This document shows positions 1-10,735 of a DNA stretch of 64,000 bases, piece by piece. The DNA lies in the NCBI GenBank assembly GCA_016630955.3, contig CM050000.1, forward strand, positions 682,001-746,000, in the 5' to 3' direction. Under the pieces are notes generated by a model. The model was not told the origin of the DNA and searched no databases. It saw only the letters and a list, made by a program, of their open reading frames with translations. Numbering within the stretch: position 1 is the stretch's first letter; each line of letters opens with the position of its first letter. The translations under genes were made by a program, and so were the position numbers. This stretch comes from Didymella arachidicola (lineage: Eukaryota; Ascomycota; Dothideomycetes; Pleosporales; Didymellaceae).

Positions 1-744
1 AACAACATCTACACGCTCTGTATGCCAACTCACTCATCACACCTGCTGCAGCCTCTCGACGTTGGCTGCTTCTCGCCATTGAAGCGCGCGTACAGTCGTG
101 AGGTGGAGAGCCTAATCCGCCACCACATCAACCACATCACAAAGCTCGAGTTTCTGCCAGCCTTCAAGGCAGCCTTCGATCAATCCTTCACGTCAGCTAA
201 TATCTCCTCAGCCTTTCGAGGCGCAGGCCTTGTTCCACTTCAACCAGACGTTGTTCTATCAAGGCTTGACGTGCAGCTGCGTACACCTACTCCAGCTGCT
301 CTACCAGAGGCTTTCTGGGAGGCTCGTACGCCGAGCAATGTACGTGAGCTTGAGGCTCAATCAACGTTGATACGCAATCGCGTGCGACAGCACAAGAGCT
401 CATCACCAGCTTCGATTATTGAGGGGATTAACCAGCTCAAGAAGGGGGCTGAGGTGATGATGCTCTCAGCTGAGCTGATGCGCGATCGGATCACCAGCCT
501 TGAGAGAGCCAACGAAGCAGCGTCAAAGCGTAAGCAGCGCAAGAAAAAGCGACTCCAGAAGCGTGGAGTCCTAACAAAGGGAGATGGAGAGGATATACTC
601 GCTCAACGTGAAGCTGATCAGCAGATTGCTCATGAAGAGCGTCAAGGAGGAGAGCGATCAGGCCTCAGCCGCCAGGCTCTGGCGCGCTGCACGAGGTGCA
701 GGGAGACTGGCCACAACTCACGTACGTGCAAAAAGGATACCTAA
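1..744 (+). mobile_element. pogo/Fot1-type DDE transposase, C-terminal part
   Basis: The frame is open from the window edge. It reads through a DDE_1-type block (HSSHLLQPLDVGCFSPLKRAY) close to the C-terminal end of the catalytic domain of Tc1/mariner pogo-Fot1 transposases. The first methionine at 22 is therefore internal and the gene begins left of the window. After the catalytic domain come a basic helical stretch (KRKQRKKKRLQKR, near residue 170) and a C-terminal CCHC zinc knuckle (CTRCRETGHNSRTC) just before the stop. Such enzymes cut and paste DNA flanked by short inverted repeats and TA target duplications. No stop or frameshift interrupts the visible part, so this copy could be intact. 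The N-terminal DNA-binding domain and first catalytic Asp residues are not visible. Confidence 0.85.
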
Positions 745-811
745 GATACTGCTTAATCTACTCTATCAATTTGTATATATTATATGATTATGTTGTTGAG
801 ATATACGACTG

Positions 812-860
812 CAGAGATGGGCAAACTTGGTGGGGTGCGCCGCTCGCTTGCCACATACGT
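812..860. repeat. possible right terminal inverted repeat of the pogo/Fot1 element
   Basis: About 70 nt after the transposase stop lies a G-rich stretch (cagagatgggcaaacttggt, continuing through a CGCCGCTCGCTTGCC segment). It resembles in style the terminal repeats of fungal Fot1/pogo elements. The left end is outside the window, so the inverted match cannot be tested and the exact boundary is unknown. Confidence 0.3.
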
Positions 861-1217
861 TAGAGGAGGGAGCGTCATCAGCCACTATAGGAGATATGAG
901 CGCCTGTTTGACGATGTGCTCATCACATAGGACTTTGAAAGGAAGTGCCAGTAGTTGAGGCAGTAGCAACAAGAGAATGCAAACGCTCATGCAATTAAAC
1001 CTGCGTGAAGCATGACTGCTGGGCACGCCTTGTAAACTGGTCGCCTTCAAGTTTTGCAAATCAACAGGAAGTCGCCAGCTGTGCATGGTTCTAGCACTAA
1101 GGGAGCATTTTGCGCACGATGATGATAGTTAGAATGATTTACATGATAAGTCATCCAGCTACTGAACGAATTAGGAGATGCTACCTGAGTAACGAAATAT
1201 TTACTTATCGATCACCG

Positions 1218-1760
1218 TCAACGATACAGCGCAGCCATATCCTTTCCACGGCCCATCGTTAACGACATTGGATCAAACACCGGCTCAACAGACAAATCCA
1301 GCGAACCTTTCTTCACAACTTTACCTTTCTGAACATGCATCTGCTTCTTGCGCTGCGCATGTATCTTCCCATCAAACTCTTTATCTTGCTCCTGTCTAAG
1401 ATCTACGCGCTGTGGCGGCGTCACTAACGAGCCCACCAGTCCATTTCCTATCGTCACAGCACTTACGATCTCTTGCGCTTCTTGCTGCGCCTTGTCTTGC
1501 GCCCTACGTTGTTCGTACTCGTGTATTGCAGTAAGCTTTGCGCGGTTTTCTGCTCGAGCCATTTCGATGTCAGGAGCTTTACCTTTGCCTTTGCGTCGTT
1601 GGCGATAAACGCGCATCATCTCTGTGGGTCCGCCTTTGTGGTGGATGTATGCCCACGCTATGCAGACCACGACTGTGAGCACGCCGGCGCTGACGAGGAA
1701 GCCAATTGCTTCTTTGGAATAGTGCGACGCGGATGTTGAAGGGGGTACAAATGCCTCCAT
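1218..1760 (-). CDS. small single-pass membrane protein, unknown function
   Basis: A 180-residue protein from the ATG at 1760; the frame extends upstream but has no earlier ATG. A short polar N-terminus (about 20 residues, MEAFVPPSTSASHYSKEAIG) precedes one membrane segment (FLVSAGVLTVVVCIAWAYI, about residues 21-39). A basic stretch (RQRRKGKGK) follows and then a charged, probably helical cytosolic tail rich in Glu, Gln, Ala and Lys. The distribution of positive charge suggests N-terminus out, C-terminus in. I do not recognise a family. The layout (short polar head, one membrane helix, basic stop-transfer, low-complexity tail) recurs in several neighbours up to 11 kb, which makes chance ORF status unlikely. 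Confidence 0.6.
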   Translation of the reverse strand: MEAFVPPSTSASHYSKEAIGFLVSAGVLTVVVCIAWAYIHHKGGPTEMMRVYRQRRKGKGKAPDIEMARAENRAKLTAIHEYEQRRAQDKAQQEAQEIVSAVTIGNGLVGSLVTPPQRVDLRQEQDKEFDGKIHAQRKKQMHVQKGKVVKKGSLDLSVEPVFDPMSLTMGRGKDMAALYR

Positions 1761-2051
1761 TGCAGTGATTTGTGAAGGTCTGCTGTTTGGATCGCTGTTG
1801 ACGTTATCACGAAGATTTGCCTGTATACGAGACTCAGAGATCGAAGTTGCTTGCAAAAAGATAAAGAATATAATGAAATTTTGTGATGGGATGAGAACCT
1901 AACATAGTCAGTAAGGTGTCGTGCCTTGTGCATGCACAACTGTAGGATGTGCCCGTGAACAACGCCGATGATGCTGTGATATGTCGCTTTTACTTTTTGA
2001 GATACTTACTCATCGCTTTACGCTTCAGCGCAGTAATTAACCCTAACACAG

Positions 2052-2360
2052 CTATATCATTTGATGTATTAATACATGAGCAATATCTCCCATCACGAGA
2101 GTTCTTTTTCTTTCGATTGTCCAGCCCACGGGTTGGCGTCTCTGCATGTTGAGAGTGGCGAACGATGCCACACAAATTGTGAATATGAGGAAGCTAACAA
2201 TGATGATCAGAAGAATCACTCATCGCATCACATTTAGGGGGTTGGTATTATGGGTGTGTAATCTGCCATCGCTGGCGTATGTGAGTCCATGCTGTTCATT
2301 CTTGGAGAAATCTGGTGTTGGGCCTGGTTTCAATAGATCATCTGCTCCTACGCTATTCAT
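2052..2360 (-). pseudogene. small membrane-protein gene interrupted by in-frame TGA
   Basis: From the ATG at 2360 the frame encodes 46 polar residues (MNSVGADDLLKPGPT...), then a TGA at 2222-2220 (codon 47). Without any frame change it continues into a strong membrane helix (VILLIIIVSFLIFTICVA) followed by a basic stretch (MQRRQPVGWTIERKR) and a stop at 2052. The layout matches the neighbouring small membrane proteins. I looked for a GT-AG intron removing the TGA. An AG lies just after it (gcgatgag) with a branch-like ctaaat upstream, but no donor gives the right phase. It may be a nonsense-mutated gene, a readthrough gene, or a gene with an upstream exon I could not find. Confidence 0.4.
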
Positions 2361-2478
2361 GAATGATCATCAATCAAGGAGGTCACAAGAACAAATGGAC
2401 TGCACTAGAGCGGGCTGTTTGGGTCATCTCGTATACATGATGGATGAAATCTTGTGGATTGTACTAGTGTTTGACAAT

Positions 2479-5400
2479 CTAACTATACGGTCGCGCCCTC
2501 ACCGTATCGCCCGGTCCAGTCCCAAATCCTCTCAACACATCGCCGCTTGGTCTTCGCCCCTCATTGAACGGTCTCGAATAACTGCTCGACGCACTTCTAG
2601 CCGTCAGCTGGATCTGCGGATCCATCGGCGGTGGCGGCGGGGGTGGAAACAAATCCGCCGTTGTTACACCCTGAGTCTTCGGAGGTGGGGCAACATAACT
2701 TTGTTGAGCCTGGCGCAGCCCTGGTGGTAGCGGCGAGTTCATGGGGTCTATGAGTTCTGAAGAAGGTCGGCCAGAAGTCATTTCGGCGCGCGGGGGCCGG
2801 TAGCCGACTGGAACGCTATAGTAGTCTGTGGCGTCGTCTATAGCGGATGTGTATTGGTACTCATACTCTGCCGTCTTAGGATACACTCGCTCGTTCAAGT
2901 CTCGTTGTTCAGCTGGTGAAAGGAAAGGGTTCTCCCGCAAGCCAGTAGATGGCTGCCGACTGGTTTGGCGCGGCCTTTCGAAGGCAGTCGAGTCTGTGGC
3001 GTCTTCGTTGCGTACATCGAATGGAGTACTAATATTCTCATCTGCAATGCCTTTTAGTTCTTCTGTTTTGCGCTGTACAAGCGACGGACGATCGAGATTG
3101 AGTGGCGGCGGCGCCCTAGAGCGGGTGTCTCCAAAACCAAATGTCGCGATTGAGCCTTTACGAGTCTTTGCACCGGCTTCGACTATAGTCATGCGTTGCA
3201 CGCCAGCTTTCTCACGCTTGGCGATGTGCTGCTCGAGCCATGTGCGGATGCCGACCATTCCTGCCGCAGTGATTTGCATCATCAAGAGAAGACCCATCAG
3301 GCCCGCGACGATGTTCGAGGTGAGTACAGCATCGACAACACAGAGCGATATTGATCTTAGTGTAGAGAAGCCGTTGGCGAACGTGACTTGACCTAAGATA
3401 AAGACCAGCTGGATAAGGACAGCGCTGACGAGGTAGATGCGCTGATCGGGAGATTTGAAGAGTGCAAAAGGCGCCTTGATGCCGGAGAAGGTGGCTGGCA
3501 CAGGATACAGGGCCTCGGATCGAAGGCGAATGATGGTGAGGAAAACAGTCGGGAAAACTAGAATGAAGGCGATGAGACCAAACACCTGCACTCGTCAGTC
3601 TGAAAGCAGTCAGATTATCCAATCATCTCTTACCCCATGCCCATCCCTGAAGTGTCGTGAGTTACCCATGCCTGCCATGCCAAGGATGATACCAGTGACT
3701 GCGGATACGCCAAAGGTTATCAGAAGACCCATCCTCCACTTCTTGTTCTTGCCCTCGTTGACAGGGTACCCAGCTAAGACAGAGAGACGCCATACGACAC
3801 CAAGTATGAGGTAGAGCGGCAATGTGAACAGAAACGCTAGCATAATAAATAAGACTGGGGGCGTCAGTATACGCGCTGAGAAGTTGTACTCAGAGTCGCT
3901 TACCGTGCAGGGCTGTGATGATACCAAACCGGATGACTGGGAGGCCATTGATCGATATTTGGGCATCTCTGAGCACTATGCGAAATGAATTACCCTCCGA
4001 GGTGAACTCAACAGGGCCCTGGGGCAGTGACGCCGCTACTCGGGGATCGAGTGGGACGTTCATCATGCCTTTCATGCTCATCTTGCCCTTGTTTGCACTC
4101 ATTGCGCCAAGGGCAACAGATGCAATACCCCCAATACCTTGACAGGTGATTGCATCAATAACCCTTTGGCCACCGGTCATAAGCATAGCTTCATTGACAG
4201 CTAGAGGGAAGGCGACAGGCACGCTTGTGTTATTTGCCACTGAACGGACTGAAAGCGCATTGTAAGAAACTGGGCATCATTAGCTGAGAACATTCTATTC
4301 CTTTCGCTTACCTACCAATCGTTGCGCTTCCAACAGGAGTATCTACATCGCGCTTTCTTGGCGGAGATGACGCTGTCTTGTTTGCGCCTTGATTCATCTT
4401 TCTAAGTACGTCGCCGATCAAGATAGTTCCTTCACCCATGAAACCACGCGCGAACCCTACGGTTGATCCGTTGATCGAGTCGTTGAACTTCGTTGCGTCC
4501 AAAACAGGTACATTCATGAGTGCATCCTTGGAGTAGTTGCCGCTCAGGAGATTCTGGAGACCGCCGATCGACGACAAGGCAGTCGCAACACCTTCGATGG
4601 ATCCTCGAGCAAAGCCTTCCGCGGCCTTAGCTATATCGGCGTTCCTAAGCAGCGCTGGTGTGTCATTCGAGAGCTTGCTGCCAATATCTTTTAGTATCGT
4701 GCTGTTGAGAAGTAGGTTCGAGACCAGATTCTGAGAGAAATTTTCAGCTGCCATGGCAATTTGCACGTCGTTACTGCTGAGATTGCCCCCTTGCGCAATA
4801 AGAGCCACAGCATTTACGTCCTTGAACTGCAACCCAATCGCTAGGCCCATGCCGATGCCCGAGCCAGCGCCAGCGGCGAGTGCCGGAAACATAGTTGGAT
4901 CCATCATTCCTCCCAGATTCCCAGTGAGATTCAAGGTGCTCGAGAGGTTTGCGAAATTGACACCGGTGAGTAGCGATTGGCTGAGACCCTTGGTGAACTG
5001 ATTGACAGTTCCCGGAACATCGATCCCTTGGAATGGATCTGTGCTTGTCTGCCTTTTCACCATTGTACTGGCAGCTCGGCTTGACTGTCCCAGCTTCAGG
5101 CCTAATCTTGCTCCTTCTCCGAGACCATTGCCCGCAGCTGCCGCGATCTGGGGTAACTGCTTTGCAAGAGCACTTGTAATATCGTTCCCTCCGGCGCTTT
5201 TCATGACCGCCTGAAAGTCGATTTTTGACAAGATTGCCGTACTTATACCAAGACCCAGGTTCCCAGCTATTGCCACGATGCCAGAGTCATTGGATGGGAG
5301 GAAGTCACGGTCTGTCAATCTGAGGGCTTTCGCAGTCGAGTTTCCAACTCCAGATGCTAGTGCAAACACAGCGGGACCGATTGGAAAGTTGGCGAGGACT

Positions 5401-6112
5401 GATTGACCAAGTGAAGGCGCAATCTGACCTGCTAAACCTTTTCCGAGGTTTTGTGCAGCCAGGTTGAGACCGGTAGCGGAGGCATTAAAAGCACTCGCAA
5501 CTTTCGATGCTTGTGCTTCAGCAGTCGTCATATCGGTGATCTTGAGGCCAGTTGAGGCACCCACACTATGTCTGTCAGTCGGGTCTGAAGATAGGGACGG
5601 CTGACGCACCCAACACCAATACCAAGAAACAATGCTGGAATTGCGGAACCGTCTGTCAGAGCCTTGCTGATGCCGCCAAGTATACCGCTCAATCCCCCAG
5701 TGCTATTCAGTCCCGCTCCACCCAATAGGCCATTTGTAGCTTGGTTCAAGTCTTCAAGCATTCCACGCATTTGTCTCTTGACATGATCTCTCTTGCGAAG
5801 CCCGGTCACGCTCTCTGTCAGCGAAGACCCAAGTTCCTGAACAGCCGTAAGGCCCAGTCTTTGGCCAAGGTCACTTGACGTATGCGCGATTGTCTCAGTG
5901 AGACTGAGCAAAGCATGGTGTAGTCGCGCATCGTTTTTGAGTGCGGTGATAGTATCTGCTGATAAGAAGGTAGTGTCGTCGTCGGTTTCCGAGTGCGAGC
6001 TTTGCGTGAAGTTGTATCGATCGTATGCGGGTTCAGCGAATGTAAAGAGAAGAGCGGCGGTCGCAAAGCCCGCCAGTAGCAGGTACCAGACCGACTTTCC
6101 AGCAGCAAACAT
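2479..6112 (-). CDS. large membrane protein: Gly-rich repeats plus cytochrome b561-like core
   Basis: Five exons join in phase: 6112-5610, 5565-4316, 4248-3904, 3854-3634, 3585-2479 (introns of 44, 67, 49, 48 nt), giving about 1141 residues. An N-terminal signal anchor (SVWYLLLAGFATAALLF) is followed by about 550 residues of five or six imperfect repeats of roughly 65-75 residues. Each carries an alternating Gly/Ala stretch such as LAAGAGSGIGMGLAIGL and Asn-glycosylation-like sites. The C-terminal third has at least four membrane helices. Histidines in ITALH and SRHFRDGHG are placed like the haem ligands of cytochrome b561-type domains. The cytosolic tail is Pro/Ser-rich with a poly-Pro run (PPPPPPP). 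A transmembrane electron-transfer or surface role is inference; the repeat region matches no family I know. An upstream in-frame TTG at 6139 is not used. Confidence 0.75.
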
Positions 6113-7148
6113 TATGTAAGTCGTAATAGGGTATCTCAAATGGTCGTTAATACATGAAGTGAAGGAGTGCGGGTGAGGTGCTTGTGGCCTGCCACGCGGA
6201 CAGCATTTCCAGGGAGTCGTGGTTGGAGACGTTTACCTGCGGCTGGGCGCCGAATCGACACTATATCTCAAGCGACGGCAGTCGAGGTAGCGAAGGCCCG
6301 AAGCCTACAGCACGAAACGCGCTGAGCATCATGTCGATATACGACTGTGCGCAAGAGCCTCAAGACAGAGAGTCTCATTTGAGGATCTAGAGCCAGCAGT
6401 CTTCCTTACCCAGGCTTCGGCCTTTACAAGAAGTAAGATGTTGCACAAGAAGAATACAGACCTCAACGCTTATCGCGAGGGATCTCGTCAAGTGTTAGAT
6501 GTGATAGGCAATAAGGAATCGACCAGTGGGTCGCTCGGACACGCGGAAAGATTTGGGCATGAACAAAGAACGAAACAAGGCTACTGAAACACAGCGCACG
6601 ATATGCATGGGTTGTCCGGTCTCCAAGTTTGGTGCGCGGCGTACTACCTTAGTGATGCGACAACATTGAAACAAGCGTTCTGAGCCAATCGCATCGCCGC
6701 ATGTAAGTGCCGCGCGAAGGTCTTTTGACGTTACAACGGAGGAGCGAAACCACGAAAGTGCTGTGGAACTGTCAGCAAGGAGTCAGTGGCCGCTGTTGAC
6801 ATACATGGCGTGGCTGGAAGCTGTACATGAGCGCAAGAAGGCTGTTGCAATGAGCTCGGTCGGAGCCGCATCGTGAGCTGCATGATGCACAGGAACACTA
6901 CACTCCATAAAGCTTAACATGCGCTTGCGCATGCGCGATCCGTGTCGTTTGTGGGGTGTAGGGCGAGCTCACTTGGGTACTGTTGGCTGCCAGTGCTGTT
7001 GTACTTAATTTGTGAAGTGTTTGTCACTATAGTCTTGCTCTTGAACATCACGATTATGGTTACACTTACTGTAAACGGTATATACTGGGAAATCGGTAAG
7101 TCCAGAACAGAGAGAATGTCGAAATTTGGAGGTATTACGGATGAGTTG
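6113..7148. other. intergenic, no gene seen
   Basis: This holds the 5' region of the repeat/b561-like gene and the 3' region of the next minus-strand gene. A plus-strand frame at 6942-7175 has a hydrophobic stretch but only a GTG start and no support. Confidence 0.5.
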
Positions 7149-7676
7149 TCAGACGTTCAAGAAACGCTTGCGTAATTTGTCATGGATCTTCTCCCACCAC
7201 GACTTACGCGCTTCCATCGCTTCACCATACTGGTTCCAATATGCTGGGCCTTTGGGGAGAACATTACGGTATCCTTTCTCCCACTCGTCGAAGCTCGTGT
7301 CAACTGTTCGACGAGGTTGGCGCGTCGCTGTCGATCGACCTAAGTAAAGTGGCAGCGGAGGCTGCGCGGACAACGTAGGTTTTTGCCAGGCACGCAGCGT
7401 CTCCAAGTGCCGCTGGACGAAGGTTGACTCGGGCCTTTTAGTCGAGGATGTCTCCATGGTATGTATATTCTGGCCAGGCCAAGGCTGCGGCTTCTCTGCA
7501 CTGCTGTTGCGGCAGTTCCCAAGGTACTTAGCTACGTTGGAAAAGGAGCCCTTTTTTATCAAAACAGTGATGATGAGCACTGAAACAATGGCAATGGGTA
7601 CGACAATGAGCGAGATAATAAGGCCTGGGCTCACGAACGATGGTTCATTCGTCGCGGTCTCTGCTGTCGATGTCAT
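7149..7676 (-). CDS. small single-pass membrane protein, unknown function
   Basis: A 175-residue protein from ATG 7676 without introns. The N-terminus is short and polar (MTSTAETATNEPSFVSPG). One long membrane helix follows (LIISLIVVPIAIVSVLIITVLI, about residues 19-40), then a basic KKG stop-transfer and a cytosolic tail of about 130 residues. The tail ends in a Trp- and charge-rich segment (WNQYGEAMEARKSWWEKIHDKLRKRF). The absence of a cleavable signal suggests a type III or signal-anchor topology. No family recognised. It is divergent from the small gene at 8250, with about 570 bp between starts. Confidence 0.65.
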   Translation of the reverse strand: MTSTAETATNEPSFVSPGLIISLIVVPIAIVSVLIITVLIKKGSFSNVAKYLGNCRNSSAEKPQPWPGQNIHTMETSSTKRPESTFVQRHLETLRAWQKPTLSAQPPLPLYLGRSTATRQPRRTVDTSFDEWEKGYRNVLPKGPAYWNQYGEAMEARKSWWEKIHDKLRKRFLNV

Positions 7677-8249
7677 ACCGATGGCCGTCTCGTTGATGAG
7701 GCTGCGAGCTATGATTTGGGATAGGTCGTGTGGTGGTATGATAATATGAAGCTCGAGTTGAGCGTAACGTAATGTGCGGCAACTAGATTTGAATGTTCCG
7801 GATCAATTGCGCCCGGATCATAACTTTTATCTTCCTGCACTGTGGATGCTCAAAGAGCCATGTTTATTTGTGGATGTCAAAGGGCAGTAGGAGGTGTGCA
7901 CAGGATGAGACAACGCGCGAAAGACGCCTGGAGATGCTGTGCAGCCATTTAGAAGTGGAAATGAAAGCAAGAACTCTAGAGACAAGTCGTAGCGATGTTT
8001 AGAACATTTGGGTGCATCTTGGTGGTGGAGTGATGTGGCAAAGTCGTAGGCGCTGAGGTTCTGGGCATGAACGGCAAGGCGGATGACGCTGCCGCGAACA
8101 TTCTACGTCATGACAGTCACGATATCGACCGCTATTTCATTTTGTCGCTCACCTCATTCCCCTCTGTGTATCACCGCCTGTCGTCACCTTTTACTGCTTT
8201 TCACGCACCATTTCCCTGATACCTACTCGGACCACCCTTTTCACACAAA
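7677..8249. other. shared upstream region of two divergent small membrane-protein genes
   Basis: No ORF worth keeping. The segment just before 8249 is pyrimidine-rich (tcacctcattcccctctgtg, 8150-8169), as is common in fungal 5' leaders. No clear TATA element. Confidence 0.4.
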
Positions 8250-8480
8250 ATGGTCAGTCCGCAGCTTGAACAGGCGTACGAAAAATACCGCTACGAGGCA
8301 CTGTTTGGCACTTGGCTTCTTGTGACAGGAGCGACTTTCATGCGCATCAGGCGCCAGCCCTACTCTACCCGTCTGAAAGTCGAGCAATACGAAAGCATCT
8401 TCAAAGGGACGTCTCTTGGTGCCATCGTGCTAGGCATTGGCATGTCGCCAAAGCGTGGAATGAGACGCGCCGTTGCGTAG
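8250..8480 (+). CDS. small membrane protein, unknown function
   Basis: A 76-residue protein with ATG 8250 in a good start context (cacaaaATGg). It has two short hydrophobic segments (ALFGTWLLVTGATF, about residues 17-30, and GTSLGAIVLGIGM, about 53-65) separated by a basic loop. That suggests a hairpin in a membrane, possibly organellar. I do not recognise the family. It is the first of five consecutive plus-strand small genes. Confidence 0.5.
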   Translation: MVSPQLEQAYEKYRYEALFGTWLLVTGATFMRIRRQPYSTRLKVEQYESIFKGTSLGAIVLGIGMSPKRGMRRAVA

Positions 8481-8653
8481 AGCCCCGAAGCGACACCCAT
8501 CAGAACAAACCTAGCGAACCTTTACGCTAAGCCCACAGCACTGCAGTCAAACAGGCGTCAAATCCACATACAGAAGAGTGGCCGCCAGGTTATTAGCTTC
8601 CGCTGCTGAAAGACGGATTCTGGTTGACAGGCTTGGCGTCTCCGCATTCTCAC

Positions 8654-9526
8654 ATGCTGCACTTCAGCACCTACCCATCGTTCCTTCAACGCTTTCAGGC
8701 GGCCAAAGCACCCAAACCACCAGTCATGTTGTTTCGTCTGGGAAAAGTGAGCATCGAGCTTAGCTTGTGGAATCCGCTGTATGCGGTTGCCCCGTTCATC
8801 ATTGTTATAGCATCCGTTCCACTGGCCATCTTCGCGGTGGCCACTACATCCATCGCCTTATCATTACTAGCCTTCCGTGGCTTCATAGTTTACGCACAAC
8901 TCGGCACTGCACTTTTGGGTGCATGGCTGTCTCCAATATCGGCCAAGCCTGTTGCCCAACGGCTTCAGCCCCCGTCTCCCGAACGATCGTCTCCACCTCG
9001 CAGCCGCAATCGGCGAAGTAGCAACGGCAGCGGGTCGTCACAAGATACGACCGTACCAAATTCCCGTCTTGGTCCAAAGAGTGGGTCCTTCACAAGCCTA
9101 CTCGGCGAAGGGGGACTTACACGAGATTACGAGGGCGTGGGTGGCTGGAGGGACACTGGTAACGAGGACGAAGAGGCGTTATGGATGGGCATCAACTCTA
9201 GGCTGCAACTGCCAGCTGCACCGACCGGTCGACGGCATCAGCGGAGTCACACGGGAGGGCAAAGTCCAAATCAATGTTGGAGCTGGAGCCCTGAGGGATT
9301 TCGAAAGAGCCCTGTACAGAGCAGGGCCAGGACACCGAATCGAGTCCTTGCAAACGAATACGACAATGGCGATTACTTCCCCACACAAGCTGCCAACGGA
9401 GGACGTCCCGCGAGCACTGCGTCTGATACATTGAAGCGGCATAGTCGTAGATTGAGTGGAAATGGCAGCGGCATCACAAGCGTGGCCTCAAGCATGATGA
9501 CACCCGTGAAGGAATCTGGAGAATGA
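8654..9526 (+). CDS. membrane protein with long disordered tail, unknown function
   Basis: 290 residues from the ATG at 8654; the frame is open 30 nt further only from a TTG. The N-terminal third has a hydrophobic block (LYAVAPFIIVIASVPLAIFA, then TTSIALSLLAFRGFIVYAQLG), i.e. two closely spaced membrane helices. The remaining 190 residues are Ser/Pro/Arg/Gly-rich and probably disordered (PSPERSSPPRSRNRRSSNG; HSRRLSGNGSG). Arg-rich Ser-containing patches (RRLS, RRSS) resemble basophilic kinase sites. Function unknown. Confidence 0.65.
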   Translation: MLHFSTYPSFLQRFQAAKAPKPPVMLFRLGKVSIELSLWNPLYAVAPFIIVIASVPLAIFAVATTSIALSLLAFRGFIVYAQLGTALLGAWLSPISAKPVAQRLQPPSPERSSPPRSRNRRSSNGSGSSQDTTVPNSRLGPKSGSFTSLLGEGGLTRDYEGVGGWRDTGNEDEEALWMGINSRLQLPAAPTGRRHQRSHTGGQSPNQCWSWSPEGFRKSPVQSRARTPNRVLANEYDNGDYFPTQAANGGRPASTASDTLKRHSRRLSGNGSGITSVASSMMTPVKESGE

Positions 9527-9547
9527 ATGTACGCTTGGGTTACAGCA

Positions 9548-9941
9548 ATGAATTCTCCTTCAATTCGCTCTGATGAGCGCCAGCCACAATTTCATGTAAG
9601 CAAGCTGTGAAGAGTGGATGCTTGAAAATAGCTTCGACGACCAGGGCCAGTCCTCGGTACCTTACTTTACTACAACGATGGCTCTTCAACCTAGTGATGG
9701 AGAAACCCATGGTGAGCTTGTGGCATATATTTTGACCGGTCTTCTCTTCCTCTTCGCCATCATTATACTAGCTGTCGTCGTTTGGATTCTCCTGAGGTCC
9801 AAACGCTCACAACCACTGCATGCGGCACCTCGGCCATTCCTCTTACCACAGTTTGCTCGCAGGGACCGTTCTGCACCGACTACTGCAGCCACACCCACAG
9901 TCTACTCTTTGCATCCTCAAGCATATGTTGCGAATTCTTAA
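9548..9941 (+). CDS. small single-pass membrane protein, two exons
   Basis: Best model: exon 1 at 9548-9595 (MNSPSIRSDERQPQFH), a 49-nt intron with gtaagc donor and ccag acceptor, exon 2 at 9645-9941. The phases match and give 114 residues. An unspliced alternative would start at ATG 9618 (107 residues), but the intron has the normal local length and splice sites. After a polar head of about 45 residues comes one strong membrane helix (LVAYILTGLLFLFAIIILA), a basic stop (RSKR) and a short Pro/Arg-rich tail. Same layout as the neighbours; function unknown. Confidence 0.65.
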
Positions 9942-10507
9942 ATCAAGTTGTCCGTTGAAGTGTGTATGTTTGTGCTTTTAAGACAACGGATTGCATGTTT
10001 TGTTTAGTGCAAGCTTTCCTTTATGATCGTTGGTCTAGCTTTTGTGAGCCTGCCCTTGCTACGAAGGGTAGTACGCATCTCCCTCAATTAAACTTCTGTT
10101 AATCATTGCCATTGCAGTATCGATGTGTAGACTCATGGCCCTTCGACATTGTACGACGGGAAGCCGTGTCAGGTATCCACACAACGGCCACAACACACAG
10201 TTTGAGTACGACTCACCCTATATTGCGACTATAGTATGGCAGGCTGCCCCGCCCAGAAATACTGTATCAATTGTCGGGGAGATATAAGCCGAACAATTTT
10301 GGTAATAGTAGCGCATCTTGGCTGCGAACATATGCGCCGTACGTAGTCCAGCATTTTTGATATACACTGCTGCGCAATACCCCTGGACTTTACCCTTCCC
10401 GAGAAAACAGAGTATTGTCTATTTTTACATACCTCTCTTTCCGGCTCTCCCCCTTCTCTGCCTAGTTTGTTACTGCCTGTTTTACGAATACACGCATCCA
10501 TTTAAAC
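9942..10507. other. intergenic, no gene seen
   Basis: The 3' region of the previous gene and 5' leader of the next. The last 60 bases are pyrimidine-rich (cctctctttccggctctccc). No supported ORF. Confidence 0.4.
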
Positions 10508-10735
10508 ATGTCGCCGGACGGCAACCCTCTCAGCCTTTCCAATCGCACAGTGCTTATCTGTCTCATTCTGATTTCTAGTGTCGCAATTTTCGCCCTCATC
10601 TTTGGTTTATGCCAATGCTATCGAAAGCGCAAAGTAGCTCAAGCGCTGGAAGCTCAAGATGTCGAGCGCGCTGCGACTCTCCAACGCTGGAAGCGGGGAG
10701 GCTTGATGACTGAGACCCATCAATCAGTGCGGTAG
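10508..10735 (+). CDS. 75-residue single-pass membrane protein
   Basis: ATG 10508 (aaacATGtcg). Twelve polar residues (MSPDGNPLSLSN) precede one membrane helix (TVLICLILISSVAIFALIFG). Then come a Cys-containing juxtamembrane stretch (LCQCYRKRK) and a helical charged tail. The two cysteines next to the basic cluster are placed like palmitoylation sites (inference). No family recognised. It is the shortest member with the recurring head-helix-basic layout. Confidence 0.6.
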   Translation: MSPDGNPLSLSNRTVLICLILISSVAIFALIFGLCQCYRKRKVAQALEAQDVERAATLQRWKRGGLMTETHQSVR

